Source: Bartonella elizabethae F9251 = ATCC 49927 | Lineage (GTDB): Bacteria; Pseudomonadota; Alphaproteobacteria; Rhizobiales; Rhizobiaceae | Assembly (NCBI RefSeq): GCF_000518165.1 | Contig: NZ_JADB01000001.1 | Coordinates: 124,001 to 188,000 of the forward strand | Reading direction: 5' to 3' | Length of the DNA stretch: 64,000 nt | Shown: one piece after another, positions 31,923 through 40,751 of the stretch | Position numbering within the stretch: position 1 is the stretch's first letter | Layout: each line of letters starts with the position of its first letter | Translations under genes and position numbers: made by a program | Notes under the pieces: generated by a model | What the model saw: the letters and a program-made list of their open reading frames with translations, nothing else | What the model was told of the DNA's origin: nothing | Databases searched by the model: none

Positions 31923-32542
31923 TCGGTTTATATATTCCAAGGGATACATTTATTCATAGGTTAAGTCCTGGAGTTAAGTTATTATTTCTTACGGTATGTG
32001 GAACTTTTATAATAATGGTTTCATCTATACCACTTCTCGGACTCTTTTTATTATTTGTTGCCTTATTCTATAGAGTTGCCAAGGTTCCTTTTAGCACTGT
32101 GATAAAGCAGTTTAAATCGATGGGATTGCTTTTAGTTCTTCTATTTGTATTTCAAACTATTTGTAGTGGTTGGCTTACGGGAGTTGAGGTCATATTACGT
32201 CTTGTTATTCTCTTTTCTTTATCATCCCTTGTTTCATTCACAACAAAAGTTTCAGATATGGTGGATGCAATTGAAGTAGGGCTTCAGCCCTTTCGTTGTT
32301 TTGGTATAAATCCATCAAAAGTAAGTATGGTTCTCTCTATGGCGATCAGGTTTATTCCTCTTTTGAGTGAAAAGTTTAATGAAGTCCATGAAGCACAGCA
32401 AGCGCGGGCACTTAATACTAATATTGTCGCTCTTGCAATACCTTTAATTATACGAACCATAAGAATGGCTTCAGAAGTAGCTGAAGCATTGGAAGCACGT
32501 TCTTATGATGCTGATAATATTGATACAGGATCTCATCAATAA
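31919..32542 (+). CDS. bioN: biotin ECF transporter transmembrane protein BioN
   Basis: A 207-aa T-component of the energy-coupling-factor transporter with about 5 TM helices. The coupling region has [11 protein letters not shown] and [12 protein letters not shown], the two ARx-type motifs that contact the ATPase. It starts in the ATGA overlap with bioM and is followed 31 bp later by bioY. Confidence 0.92.
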   Translation: MIGLYIPRDTFIHRLSPGVKLLFLTVCGTFIIMVSSIPLLGLFLLFVALFYRVAKVPFSTVIKQFKSMGLLLVLLFVFQTICSGWLTGVEVILRLVILFSLSSLVSFTTKVSDMVDAIEVGLQPFRCFGINPSKVSMVLSMAIRFIPLLSEKFNEVHEAQQARALNTNIVALAIPLIIRTIRMASEVAEALEARSYDADNIDTGSHQ

Positions 32543-32573
32543 TGAAAGTTTTTGATAGTGAAAGAAGAATCAA

Positions 32574-33128
32574 ATGAATACAAAAGATTTAGTCTATATT
32601 GCTTTATTCGCAGCTATTTATGCTGTTTTAAGCCTCTTCCCTCCTGTTTATCTTCCTTTTCTTCTAGGAGTGCCTATTACAGCTCAGTCGATGGGACCAA
32701 TGTTAGCAGGATCTATACTTGGGGCTAAGAGGGGAGCTCTCGCATCATTTCTTTTTCTTACTCTTGTTGCGATTGGATTGCCTCTATTACCTGGTGGTCG
32801 TGGTGGAATGAGTGTTTTTTCAGGAGTTACGAGTGGTTATCTCATTAGTTTCCCTTTTGCTGCATTTTTTATTGGCTTACTGGTTGAGTTATTTTGGAAG
32901 CACTTAAATTTTATACTCATATTCTTGATCAATACTGTGGGTGGTATAGGGGTTGTCTATGCTTTTGGTATTCCATGGACAGCCTATATGACACAAGTGC
33001 CTTTGCTGACAGTTTTAATAAGTTCATTAGCTTTTTTAATTGGTGGTTTTTTGAAAGTGCTCATTGCATCCTTTGTCGCGCTTACCATAAAAAAAACCGT
33101 CCCTCTCATTCATCCCAAGAAAGGATAG
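32574..33128 (+). CDS. bioY: biotin-specific S-component BioY
   Basis: A 184-aa membrane protein that binds biotin. The N-terminus (MNTKDLVYIALFAAIYAVLSL), GVPITAQSMGPMLAGSILGAKRGALASFLFLTLVAIGLPLLPGGRGG and a Gly-rich second half match BioY. The set bioM-bioN-bioY is complete, suggesting dependence on imported biotin. GAAAGAAG lies upstream of the ATG. Confidence 0.94.
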   Translation: MNTKDLVYIALFAAIYAVLSLFPPVYLPFLLGVPITAQSMGPMLAGSILGAKRGALASFLFLTLVAIGLPLLPGGRGGMSVFSGVTSGYLISFPFAAFFIGLLVELFWKHLNFILIFLINTVGGIGVVYAFGIPWTAYMTQVPLLTVLISSLAFLIGGFLKVLIASFVALTIKKTVPLIHPKKG

Positions 33129-33320
33129 TTCTGATTCTTAGAATGGGGTCATGCCCCTGATGTAAAATAGAACGCCATTGCGTTGCCAATTCATGAGCTT
33201 GTTTTAAAGAAATATCTTTCAAGATACTTAAGCCCATTTCGCAACGACACCAGTAAAGGGTATAAAGATTAATCCATTGAGCACCACCTTCTTTACGCTT
33301 TTGAAGAAGCAATTCGGATA
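33129..33320 (-). pseudogene. integrase N-terminal scrap
   Basis: Minus-strand frame reads LLLQKRKEGGAQWINLYTLYW, then RCEMGLSILKDISLKQAHELATQWRSIL, then GHDPI. It is the arm-binding domain of a tyrosine integrase (compare MGLGSVTRLSLKEARELARYYSDILKE at 35,407). It begins right after the bioY stop and has no catalytic domain. Confidence 0.6.
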
Positions 33321-33329
33321 GGTACTATC

Positions 33330-33944
33330 ATTATATTTTTCAGCCCTAAAATATTACAACAATCTTTAGCACTTGAGACCTTCATAAGAGACATTTTAGT
33401 TCTTTCTTGTATAGTTTTTATCCTCATATTCATCCCGCTTATGGTGTGCAAGCAAATGATTTTGATTGATTCAACATAAAAGAGAGTGGAAGTGAGAGAA
33501 AATCTTACGATATTTGGGGGAGCTAATTCAAGTTAAGCGCTGCTAGATTAGCATTAAAAATCAATGCATTAACTTAGTAGTCTGCTGTATTGTATGGCAT
33601 AAAAAGCTTGAATACAAATAGTAATAAGACAAAGTATTTTTTATCTTAATTTTGTATTTTAATAAAAAAGAATATCTAGAAAAGAGAATTTTATTATATA
33701 TTTAAATTTGTTTTATAACATATACCTTAGAAATAATATAATAAAAAATATTATTCAAAAATTATACAACTTATTTTTAATAAGTGATATAAATATAATG
33801 AATTATAAATTAATTTTAAACAAAATTTCATATAAAAAATAATATTTTTCATGTTTTAATTTTTATGTTAAATATAATATAGACAAAAAAATATAATTAT
33901 GTTAATTTCATTACGAATATTTATTAATGGAGTTAAATAACAAA
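33330..33944. other. gap with degenerate dispersed repeat
   Basis: Positions about 33,430-33,575 carry the degenerate repeat shared with 1-110 (ATCTTACGATATTT) and with 14,160-14,240 (CAAGCAAATGATTTTGATTGATTCAACATAA). The rest, to 33,944, is extremely A/T-rich and holds no gene other than the promoter of the next ORF. Confidence 0.45.
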
Positions 33945-34253
33945 ATGACTATAAAATATTTATTTTTAACATTTGCTATATTATTAATTTTTTTATCTGT
34001 TGTAAAAGCATCTGAATATAAAGATTTTCAATTAGATACATCTTTTAATACTTCTTATAATGTTTCTAAATCAAATTTAATTTTTAGTAAGAAGAGTGAT
34101 ACTTTATTAAATAAAGTTATTTTACCATCTCATCCTGGTAATCATAATGTATTTTGGGAAAATATGATATTTCTTTTTCAAACAGTAAAACGCGTGTATA
34201 TTAATTTAGGAATGTATTTATATTCTTCAATATTTTCCATATTTAATTGGTAG
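33945..34253 (+). CDS. small secreted-type hypothetical protein
   Basis: 102 aa from ATG 33,945, with TGGAG about 12 bp upstream. A hydrophobic N-terminal segment (MTIKYLFLTFAILLIFLSVVKAS) looks like a signal peptide with cleavage near KAS-E. The mature part is polar, Ser/Asn-rich and has no family I know. A C-terminal hydrophobic helix (VYINLGMYLYSSIFSIF) may be a membrane anchor. Composition is far more A/T-rich than the core genes, and the gene is isolated, so horizontal origin or a chance ORF are both possible. Confidence 0.45.
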   Translation: MTIKYLFLTFAILLIFLSVVKASEYKDFQLDTSFNTSYNVSKSNLIFSKKSDTLLNKVILPSHPGNHNVFWENMIFLFQTVKRVYINLGMYLYSSIFSIFNW

Positions 34254-35406
34254 ATTATTTAATTTTTTAATAATAAAATAATTTTATCATCAATAAAATA
34301 AAGTAAAATCTCTTTATGTATTGTCGCAATGTTACATTATATAATTGTTCAAGTCCAAATTAATAAATTTTATAATCGGCTTCAAAAAATACTAATATTT
34401 TTGAAAACAATGAGAGTGATGAGTTTATTTGCAATCATTATTTTTGATTTTGCACCAATTTATTTTAAAATTTTACCTTATTGCAAGAGTATTGTAAGTT
34501 TTATTTTTGAAAGAAGATTTATAAGTCTTTTAAGTTTTAAAAGATGGATGAATAGCAATTTCATAAAGTTTTTAAAGAAAATGATGGGGGTAGGTGCAAA
34601 GCGATCAATCGCTTGATCATCTCCTTTTAATTTGGCTTTCCAACTTTCAAAAGCACCCACATCAATATTTTTTTAATAATGGAAATTACGTATTGCTTTA
34701 TGCTTTTATGTTTCATGTTTTTTAATAGAGTGGTGTCCCTCACTCACAAAGAGAACAGCTCAAACGCGAATACCTATTGTTGTTAATTTACGAGTTTGTT
34801 TTCAAAAGGGCATTTTAAAGGCACGTTATACCTATGTCGTGACGATGCTTGTGAATGGTATAAAGCCCCCACGAATGATATATGAGGATACCTGCTTTTT
34901 TACAGTTATGAAGGAGCAAGTCGATACCATTATAAATTTTTGCCAGTTCCAAGATTGCTATAGCTCTTGGTTCTGACAATATGGCGCATATCATCAAAAA
35001 TTTTTAGGTCCCAATTAACGTTGCAGTATGATAATTGTAATGAAATCCGAGAGATTCTTTAAAGATTCATCTTATTAAAAACGAAAGCATTTTAAGTGCT
35101 GGAATCAACGAACATATCTCAAGAAGAAGTATTGACTCACAATAATTAAGAGACATGTTGGAAAATTCTATTCTCTCACTTAAAAAACATTCGTAAAAAC
35201 AGTAAATTATTAGCAATAAAAAAGAGAGTGGTGTCCGGAAGAGGCTAGCAGGGGCTTAGCAACAAGATTCAAAGTATATAAATATGTGTAAGAGCGTATT
35301 GATGTGTATAGTTTTTTATGTTCCAATAAAAAAATTAAGAATTAAAGAAAAAATTTCAAATCAAAAATTTAAGGTGGCCTAAAAGGTTGACGAGAAGGTA
35401 AATTAA
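34254..35406. other. gap at left edge of the large island
   Basis: About 1.15 kb without a supportable gene. Short conserved-looking frames occur on the minus strand at about 34,600-34,660 (GAFESWKAKLKGDDQAIDRF) and 34,815-34,997, but both lack neighbours and may be relics. The sequence AGAGTGGTGTCC occurs twice (34,727 and 35,225). The second copy is followed by CGGAAGAGG, weakly like the tRNA-Phe 3' end, and may mark the left att. Confidence 0.4.
35371..35394 (+). repeat. candidate integrase arm-site / att-linked repeat
   Basis: AAGGTGGCCTAAAAGGTTGACGAG just before the integrase start resembles the tandem GGTGGTCTAAAA-GGTGGACTAAAA at 63,611-63,634 beside tRNA-Phe. The two copies sit at opposite ends of the island in the same orientation. 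Confidence 0.5.
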
Positions 35407-36565
35407 GTGAGGGCAATTCATAGGTTATCAGCAGTATTCGTAAAGTTATATCCTCAAGATAAATATTGTGATGGGGCAGGGCTGTGGCTGAATGTTCGAA
35501 AAGACAATACACGTTCTTGGTTTTTTCGCTATACACATCACAATAAGCGCCGTGAAATGGGGCTTGGTTCTGTCACAAGACTTTCTTTAAAAGAAGCACG
35601 AGAACTTGCAAGATATTATAGCGATATTCTTAAAGAAGTTAATGATCCTATTGTCTTTCGAGAACAAACTTTCTTAAAACAGTAAAGCAATAGCTTTAAA
35701 GAAGTTGCGTAGGCGGCTTTTGAAAGTAAAAAAGCTGAGTTAAAAAATGAAGGCAAAAATGGGCGTTGGTTTTCTCCACTGGAATTGCATGTTATTCCAC
35801 AGATAGGTAGCCTATCTATAGAAAAATTAACAGCAAATATCATTCGTAATGTTCTGGCACCTCTTTGGCATGAAGAAGCAGATACAGCGCGAAAAGCACT
35901 TAATCGTATTAACATTTGCTTGAAATATGCTGCAGCTCTTGGTTTAGATGTTGATCTACAAGCCTGTATGAAAGCGCGCGCCCTTTTAGGAAAAACTCGT
36001 GCTACACCGACAAATATTCCTGCTATGCCCATGGCAAGAAGTTCCGGTTTTTTATCAGAATTTGGATGATAAGATTCTTTCAAATTTAGCACTGAAGCTT
36101 CTGATTTTGACTGGAGTACGGTCATATCCATTGCGATATTTACGTCTTGAACAAATAAATAAGGATATATGGACAATACCGAAAGAAAATATGAAAGGTA
36201 TTGTGGGAAAAGTTTCAGATTTTCGCGTGCCATTAAGTCGTGAAGTTTTGAAAGTGATTGAAAAATCTCTCCCTTTTGAGAAAAAAGGTTTTTTATTTGC
36301 TGGGAGTTCTGGAAAGCCTATATCTGATGTAACACTATCTAAATTCATGAAAGACAAAGGTTTTGATTATAGGCCCCATGGTTTCAGATCTAGTCTTCGT
36401 GACTGGATAGCAGAGACAACGTCAACACCATTTGAAATTGCCGAAACTGTTCTTGCACATTCAGTTGGGAGTTTAGTGACAAAAGCTTATATGCGAACAG
36501 ATTTTTTAGAACAACGACATGCTCTCTTGGAACAGTGGGCTGCATTTATAACAGGAGATGCTTGA
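35407..36565 (+). pseudogene. tyrosine recombinase (phage integrase), inactivated
   Basis: A P4-type integrase broken three times. From GTG 35,407 the arm-binding domain (CDGAGLWLNVRKDNTRSWFF) runs to TAA at 35,683-35,685. The frame continues with a second stop (TAG near 35,710) into the core-binding domain (LHVIPQIGSLSIEKLTANI). Near 36,040-36,067 a frameshift moves to the catalytic domain: LTGVRSYPLRYLRLEQI (first Arg), RPHGFRSSLRDW (HxxR) and LAHSVGSLVTKAYMRTDFLEQR (His and the nucleophile Tyr). Catalytic residues are intact, but the protein cannot be made whole. It sits at the left end of the island. Confidence 0.88.
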
Positions 36566-36591
36566 CAGGGTTATAACAATGTGTCTATTGT
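36562..36591 (+). promoter_or_regulatory. promoter of C4-like leader / antA
   Basis: TTGACA (36,562-36,567) and TATTGT (36,586-36,591) are 18 bp apart. The same pair with the same spacing is at 54,250-54,255 and 54,226-54,231 (minus strand) before the third leader, which supports its use. Confidence 0.65.
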
Positions 36592-36838
36592 CGAATCAGG
36601 TGCCTCAAAAACACCTTAAATCGATAGCGGATAGATTTTGCCGAAACAATCTTTTCTCCGCACACTAAAGACTTTGACTCACTGTATGCGTGTAGCATAT
36701 AAAGATTCTGTCGGGTGTAGCTATGCCATACAATACCCGTTTGGGAAAAGCATAGCGACGGACTATCGACCGTGTTTTTGAGCACCCGGCACTCTTATGG
36801 AGTGTCAATCAAAAACCTCTAATCGATAGGAGTTCATT
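36592..36838 (+). ncRNA. C4-like antisense leader RNA, copy A
   Basis: About 245 nt of leader between a promoter and the AntA gene, conserved in three places. The 5' arm GGTGCCTCAAAAACAC (36,599-36,614) is complementary to GTGTTTTTGAGCACC (36,772-36,786), allowing one bulge. The alternative stem GTCGGGTGT (36,710-36,718) pairs with GCACCCGGC (36,782-36,790). Inside it, GCTATGC/GCATAGC (36,720-36,726 and 36,750-36,756) and CCC/GGG form nested hairpins, and CACTC/GAGTG (36,790-36,804) forms a hairpin before the ribosome-binding site. This matches the logic of the phage P1/P7 C4 antisense RNA that controls the ant antirepressor. The structure is read directly; the C4 assignment is inference. Confidence 0.7.
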
Positions 36839-37387
36839 ATGAACGTTCTTATAAAAATATCAGAAGAAACGATTGATGGCGATACTGTTCAGACGGTAAA
36901 TGCACGCGAGTTACATGAATTCATGGAAATAGGAAAACGTTTCGCTACTTGGATTACGGATCGTATTAATCAATATACATTTGAAGAAGGAAAAGACTTT
37001 ATAAAAACACAAGATTTGCGGTTCCCAAAATTGGGAAGCGCAAAATCTAGAACTGTTACAGCAATAGAATACCATCTCACTTTAGATATGGCGAAAGAAC
37101 TCTCAATGGTTGAACGCAATGAGAAAGGTAGGCAGGCACGCCGTTACTTTATTGAGTGTGAGAAAAAGTTAAAAAGCCAATCTGTTGATTATGACAATGA
37201 TAAACGCTTTGATTTACCAAGTCATTGGGAAGGTATGAATGCTGGTGAAAAAGCTTTGTATCTTTTAGGTCCTATTCATGTTCGTCTTGTTGATGCTTTT
37301 AGAGTAGATGAAGAGAACAGAAAATATAAAGCTCTTATTAAAGAAGCAAAGCAGGTTTTAGCAAGATCTGTTGTGAAAGCAGCTTAA
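36839..37387 (+). CDS. phage antirepressor, AntA/AntB domain
   Basis: 182 aa. The N-terminal AntA-type domain (VQTVNARELHEFMEIGKRFATWITDRINQYTFEEGKDF then RTVTAIEYHLTLDMAKELSMVERNEKGRQARRYFIECEKKL, about residues 15-110) is typical of prophage antirepressors that inactivate a CI-type repressor. The C-terminal part is not KilAC. AGGAG lies 8 bp upstream, at the end of the C4-like leader. A hairpin repeat follows the stop. No CI-type repressor gene is visible in the window, so the target is unknown. Confidence 0.88.
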   Translation: MNVLIKISEETIDGDTVQTVNARELHEFMEIGKRFATWITDRINQYTFEEGKDFIKTQDLRFPKLGSAKSRTVTAIEYHLTLDMAKELSMVERNEKGRQARRYFIECEKKLKSQSVDYDNDKRFDLPSHWEGMNAGEKALYLLGPIHVRLVDAFRVDEENRKYKALIKEAKQVLARSVVKAA

Positions 37388-37406
37388 TTTTAAAAGTATG
37401 GTTTAT

Positions 37407-37429
37407 CTCCCCGTTTTAAAAGCGGGGAG
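37407..37429 (+). repeat. GC-rich hairpin repeat, copy 1
   Basis: CTCCCCG (37,407-37,413) and CGGGGAG (37,423-37,429) form a stem around TTTTAAAAG. Three similar hairpins follow the HigA-like, BrnA and HicB genes at 42,339, 52,924 and 58,566. This copy lacks a strong T run. Confidence 0.7.
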
Positions 37430-37449
37430 GGAATTATGAGACAAATCTC

Positions 37450-37477
37450 TTGACATGAGCCTTAAATGTAGTACAAA
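37450..37477 (+). promoter_or_regulatory. promoter of dinJ/yafQ-like operon
   Basis: TTGACA at 37,450-37,455 and TACAAA at 37,472-37,477 with a 16-bp spacer, about 20 bp before the start of the antitoxin gene. Confidence 0.55.
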
Positions 37478-37497
37478 TAGATAGGAGATTGAGTCAA

Positions 37498-37773
37498 ATG
37501 GGTAAAATTCAAGCACGCATCCCTGATGAAGTTCAAGAAGTTGCAAGCGCAGTGATAAAATCTACGGGTTTGACTGTATCGGATGCGGTCCGTATGTTTA
37601 TGACCCGAATTGCTAGAGATAGAGCATTGCCACTTGATCTCTTTCAACCCAATCCAGAAACATTGCAAGCTATTGAAGATGCAGAGATGGGGCGTGTCGA
37701 ACGTACGTCATTGGATGATTTGCGTGCCATGATTCGTGCGGATAAAGCAGAAGTATATAAATCTGCAAAGTGA
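37498..37773 (+). CDS. RelB/DinJ-family antitoxin
   Basis: 91 aa from ATG 37,498 (TAGGAGA upstream). The N-terminus (MGKIQARIPDEVQEVASAVIKSTGLTVSDAVRMFMTRIA) is a ribbon-helix-helix of the DinJ type, which binds operator DNA as a dimer, and the C-terminal half binds the toxin. It is followed 12 bp later by a YafQ-like toxin, the usual antitoxin-first order. Confidence 0.9.
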   Translation: MGKIQARIPDEVQEVASAVIKSTGLTVSDAVRMFMTRIARDRALPLDLFQPNPETLQAIEDAEMGRVERTSLDDLRAMIRADKAEVYKSAK

Positions 37774-37785
37774 TTTTGGTTAGCT

Positions 37786-38067
37786 ATGCGGGAAATTGTT
37801 TATACGAAGTCTTTTCGGCATGATCTTAAACGTGAAAATAGGGGGAAATATGCTGATACATTAGAGACAGACTTGCTGCTTGTGATCAAAGCATTAGCGG
37901 AAAACGAACCCTTAAAAATGCAGTGGAGAGATCACGCACTAACAGGGCAATGGCGAAACTGTCGTGATTGCCATATTAAACCAGATCTCGTTTTGATCTA
38001 TCGAAAGCCTGATGATGAAACTTTAGAACTTTTACGGCTTGGTTCACATTCTGAACTGCGTTTATGA
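37786..38067 (+). CDS. YafQ-family mRNA interferase toxin
   Basis: 93 aa. The RelE-fold toxin YafQ cleaves mRNA at the ribosome. Visible motifs: SFRHDLKRENRG near the N-terminus, then HALTGQWRNCRDCHIKPDLVLIYRK (about residues 46-71), containing the conserved His and Asp residues, and LRLGSHSELRL at the end, where His is a catalytic residue in YafQ. Paired with the upstream antitoxin. Confidence 0.9.
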   Translation: MREIVYTKSFRHDLKRENRGKYADTLETDLLLVIKALAENEPLKMQWRDHALTGQWRNCRDCHIKPDLVLIYRKPDDETLELLRLGSHSELRL

Positions 38068-38097
38068 TAATTTTTCAAGTTTTTGAAAACTATTGTT

Positions 38098-40140
38098 TTA
38101 AATCTTTAATGTAGAAATAAATGCTTCATTCCTTAATTTTGCATCCGCCACTAAATCACTCCACTCTATTATTTCAACAGATCCTCGAAAATCACCTTGT
38201 AGAGGATTAGTTCTCCCTCGCCCATTAGCTGTTTTCTGCCATGTTGACGTTTGCGTTTTAAGTTCACCTTCTATATCGGCAATAATATAACAATAAAAAA
38301 CACACTGCTCTGAAATATTTATTTTTTTATTATCAAATGTCTTTATACTTTTTCCTTTAAGTTCATTGAGATATTTGTTTATTTGATTCATGGGTGAGTA
38401 ACCCGCTTTATATTTTTTCTGACCTGGTCTTTTAAACTCCACCAACATTAACTTATCCAGATCTGCATCAAGACGACCTTCAAGTCCTAAAGCATATAAT
38501 TGATCATAACATAATAAATCAGGACGACCTTTTTCTGTACTATTCTTTGCGATTTTTTTGATAGACATATCCGAAGCGAAGTATCTTGTAAATGTTAATC
38601 GCTCATCAATAATCCATAAATCATGCGTTAAATTTTCTTGAGATTTAGGATCATCCCCCCTAACACGCATTGGACAAATAAGTTCATGCAACGTTTTCTC
38701 TAAATGCGGTACGTCTTGACCGTTAACATTTTTCTTAACCTCTATTACTAATTCTCCTAAAATATCAAGTATAACTTTACGACGGATAACATACTCTGCT
38801 AATTGTCTTGTTTCTTCATCTTTAATTTCTTTTGCAAGTTCAGAAACTTTCTCGGAAAAGCTATATGTATTGGTATTCCCTTCAGTAATTTCACGGTATA
38901 TTTTTTCAATTCTCAAATTTTGCTTTTTTTCTCTTCTAAGCTTATGAATAGCCAGTGTCTTAACAAAGTCTTCTGTATCCTTTGCAGATTTGGGAAGTTT
39001 TTCTAATAATTTTTCATAACTATCAAAACAATACGAAGGGTGTGTTCTACAAAATTCTTTTAATTTATTTAAACGTTTTTCTTCGTACTCTTTATTTTCT
39101 GGAGCAAGAACGCTATTTACAATATTGTTAGCAACGGAACGTAAAATATCTTTCAATATTTTATCCTTAAAGGAAAAATGCGTTCTTTCTTGATTAACTC
39201 TATCATCTAAATACTGACCACTTATACAACCATGATACACCAACCCCTGCTCTCCAAATTTTCCGAAACCAATAAGGTTATCTATACTTTCAGTAGTAAC
39301 AGTACGGTCATGTGCGAAAAGATGCAGATAGTGGTTCTTCCCTTTAAAGTTACGGTTAGCATCTGCCATGCAAATAAAATTACGAATTTTTAATAAACCA
39401 AAATCTGCGGTTTCAAGTGTAGTATCTCCTCTATTTTCTACTAAATATTTTTTAACTTTCTGTGCTAAATCAAAAGACATCTGATCATCACAAAAAGTTA
39501 TTTTAGGAAGTTGTTCTAAAATTAAATCTGAAAAAAAATGTGTCCCAATATGATCGATAATTGCTTCAGTTTCACGTGGAAAGTGTTTTTGATACGCAGA
39601 ATCTCTTAAACCAGTAAAAATAATTTCTGTTCCCGTTATCTCTTGATTAATAAGAGGTATTTTTGAATGATCAATAATTTGGTTTTCTTCATCTAAACAA
39701 AACTTAAAGCTTCTTTGGTAAAGCTGATCTTTTTCGAAGAATACACTGTTAACCCGTATTTCATGAAAGGCATTCAACCATAGCAGCCGTCCAACCCCTT
39801 TTCCTCCTTTTTTAAATTTAAAATTAGTATCCACAGTACGAAAAGCTTGAAAGTGCTCATCATCCAACCCTATACCATTGTCTTTAATTATAATTTTAAG
39901 TGATTCATTATCCTCTATATCGTTGATTTTTATATCTATATTACCTGCGCTTCTGTAATCCTCTTGCTTAGAATCTTCAAGCGCATGAATAGCGTTGCTT
40001 ACCGCTTCAAAAACAGGCTGCAAAGCTTCGATTTCAGTGGATGGTTTAGGAAAACGACAAACCCGTCCAGCAAGATTTTCTTTCATAGAAAACTTTTCAG
40101 TTTTATTTTTTTCTTGTTTTTGAACTGAAACACTTCTCAT
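38098..40140 (-). CDS. GHKL ATPase with C-terminal PD-(D/E)XK-like domain; candidate defence gene
   Basis: 680 aa from ATG 40,140, with GGAAA 8 bp upstream; an in-frame GTG at 40,152 is a weaker start. N-terminal Hsp90/MutL-type ATPase motifs: E45 and N49 in EAVSNAIHALED, DNGIGLDD at 87-94, GGKGVG at 112-117. A long middle region with a Lys/Glu-rich helical part (about residues 390-450) links to a C-terminal region with PD540-541 ... E568-F-K570 (RPDLLCY, LMLVEFKRPG). This is the spacing of a PD-(D/E)XK nuclease. It sits among TA and lysis genes on a prophage, is A/T-rich and appears intact. GHKL-nuclease fusions occur in restriction-like and anti-phage systems; the exact system is not known to me. 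Confidence 0.75.
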   Translation of the reverse strand: MRSVSVQKQEKNKTEKFSMKENLAGRVCRFPKPSTEIEALQPVFEAVSNAIHALEDSKQEDYRSAGNIDIKINDIEDNESLKIIIKDNGIGLDDEHFQAFRTVDTNFKFKKGGKGVGRLLWLNAFHEIRVNSVFFEKDQLYQRSFKFCLDEENQIIDHSKIPLINQEITGTEIIFTGLRDSAYQKHFPRETEAIIDHIGTHFFSDLILEQLPKITFCDDQMSFDLAQKVKKYLVENRGDTTLETADFGLLKIRNFICMADANRNFKGKNHYLHLFAHDRTVTTESIDNLIGFGKFGEQGLVYHGCISGQYLDDRVNQERTHFSFKDKILKDILRSVANNIVNSVLAPENKEYEEKRLNKLKEFCRTHPSYCFDSYEKLLEKLPKSAKDTEDFVKTLAIHKLRREKKQNLRIEKIYREITEGNTNTYSFSEKVSELAKEIKDEETRQLAEYVIRRKVILDILGELVIEVKKNVNGQDVPHLEKTLHELICPMRVRGDDPKSQENLTHDLWIIDERLTFTRYFASDMSIKKIAKNSTEKGRPDLLCYDQLYALGLEGRLDADLDKLMLVEFKRPGQKKYKAGYSPMNQINKYLNELKGKSIKTFDNKKINISEQCVFYCYIIADIEGELKTQTSTWQKTANGRGRTNPLQGDFRGSVEIIEWSDLVADAKLRNEAFISTLKI

Positions 40141-40342
40141 AATTATTTCCACTTTTTTAGCTAATAATACTAAGAAATATGCCTATTAAACGCATCTAAA
40201 TTAATAATTTGTTATTATAGAGCAAATTTCAATTTTTTGAAAACCACTGTTTGAGATGTGCAAAGATATTGTCTATGGATCCATTAGATGCGCGAAATTG
40301 ATAATTCATTTGCTAAACAGTTTTGCACGTTTCAGAGTGTAT

Positions 40343-40555
40343 TTAGAGTCGGATATTTGGTTTTTGTGTAAAAATATTTTCTACAGCATCTAGGATCCGT
40401 GAAAAATCAAGCGCTAATAAAAGTATAATGAGTACAATCCATTTCGTATAACGTGACATTACTTTCACGCTTTTATAGATCATGATAATTTCTTGGAGGA
40501 TTTCTTTTTCCGCTTCTGTAAGCTCTATATCGTCTTTTATTCTTTTTCTAGCCAT
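40343..40555 (-). CDS. small single-TM protein, holin-like candidate
   Basis: 70 aa from ATG 40,555; GGATGGAAAC precedes it. Acidic, then charged N-terminus (MARKRIKDDIELTEAEKEIL), one hydrophobic helix near residues 38-58 (WIVLIILLLALDF) and a polar end. It overlaps the Rz1-like stop by 8 bp and is the last gene of the lysis cassette. A holin or antiholin role is an inference from place and topology. Confidence 0.5.
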   Translation of the reverse strand: MARKRIKDDIELTEAEKEILQEIIMIYKSVKVMSRYTKWIVLIILLLALDFSRILDAVENIFTQKPNIRL

Positions 40556-40751
40556 GTTTCCATCCACACAAACGTTCACCTAGAGTGTTATGTTTTAAGA
40601 TATCCCTTGCTAAGCTTGAACTGATGACGTTAACATCTCTTTTGTTTAAATAAATGGGTAACCAACCAACACAAGAGACATACTTATTTGCCCCGCAGCC
40701 AACGAGAGAGAGCAGTGCGCACATCAGTGTCATTTTTTTGATTAACTTCAT
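40548..40751 (-). CDS. Rz1-like o-spanin lipoprotein
   Basis: 67 aa: a signal sequence with lipobox (MKLIKKMTLMCALLSLVGC, Cys19), then a short mature part with SCVGWLPIYL and a terminal CGWKHG. It starts within the upstream Rz-like frame (out of frame, overlap 40,684-40,751), the nested arrangement of Rz/Rz1 spanin pairs that fuse the inner and outer membranes at lysis. The homologue in the decayed island is broken. Confidence 0.75.
   Translation of the reverse strand: MKLIKKMTLMCALLSLVGCGANKYVSCVGWLPIYLNKRDVNVISSSLARDILKHNTLGERLCGWKHG

Noticed and set aside
34478-34997. Two 60-codon minus-strand ORFs near the left edge of the large island
   Set aside because: One has a gene-like stretch (FESWKAKLKGDDQAID) but no start signal or partner; kept only as a possible relic.
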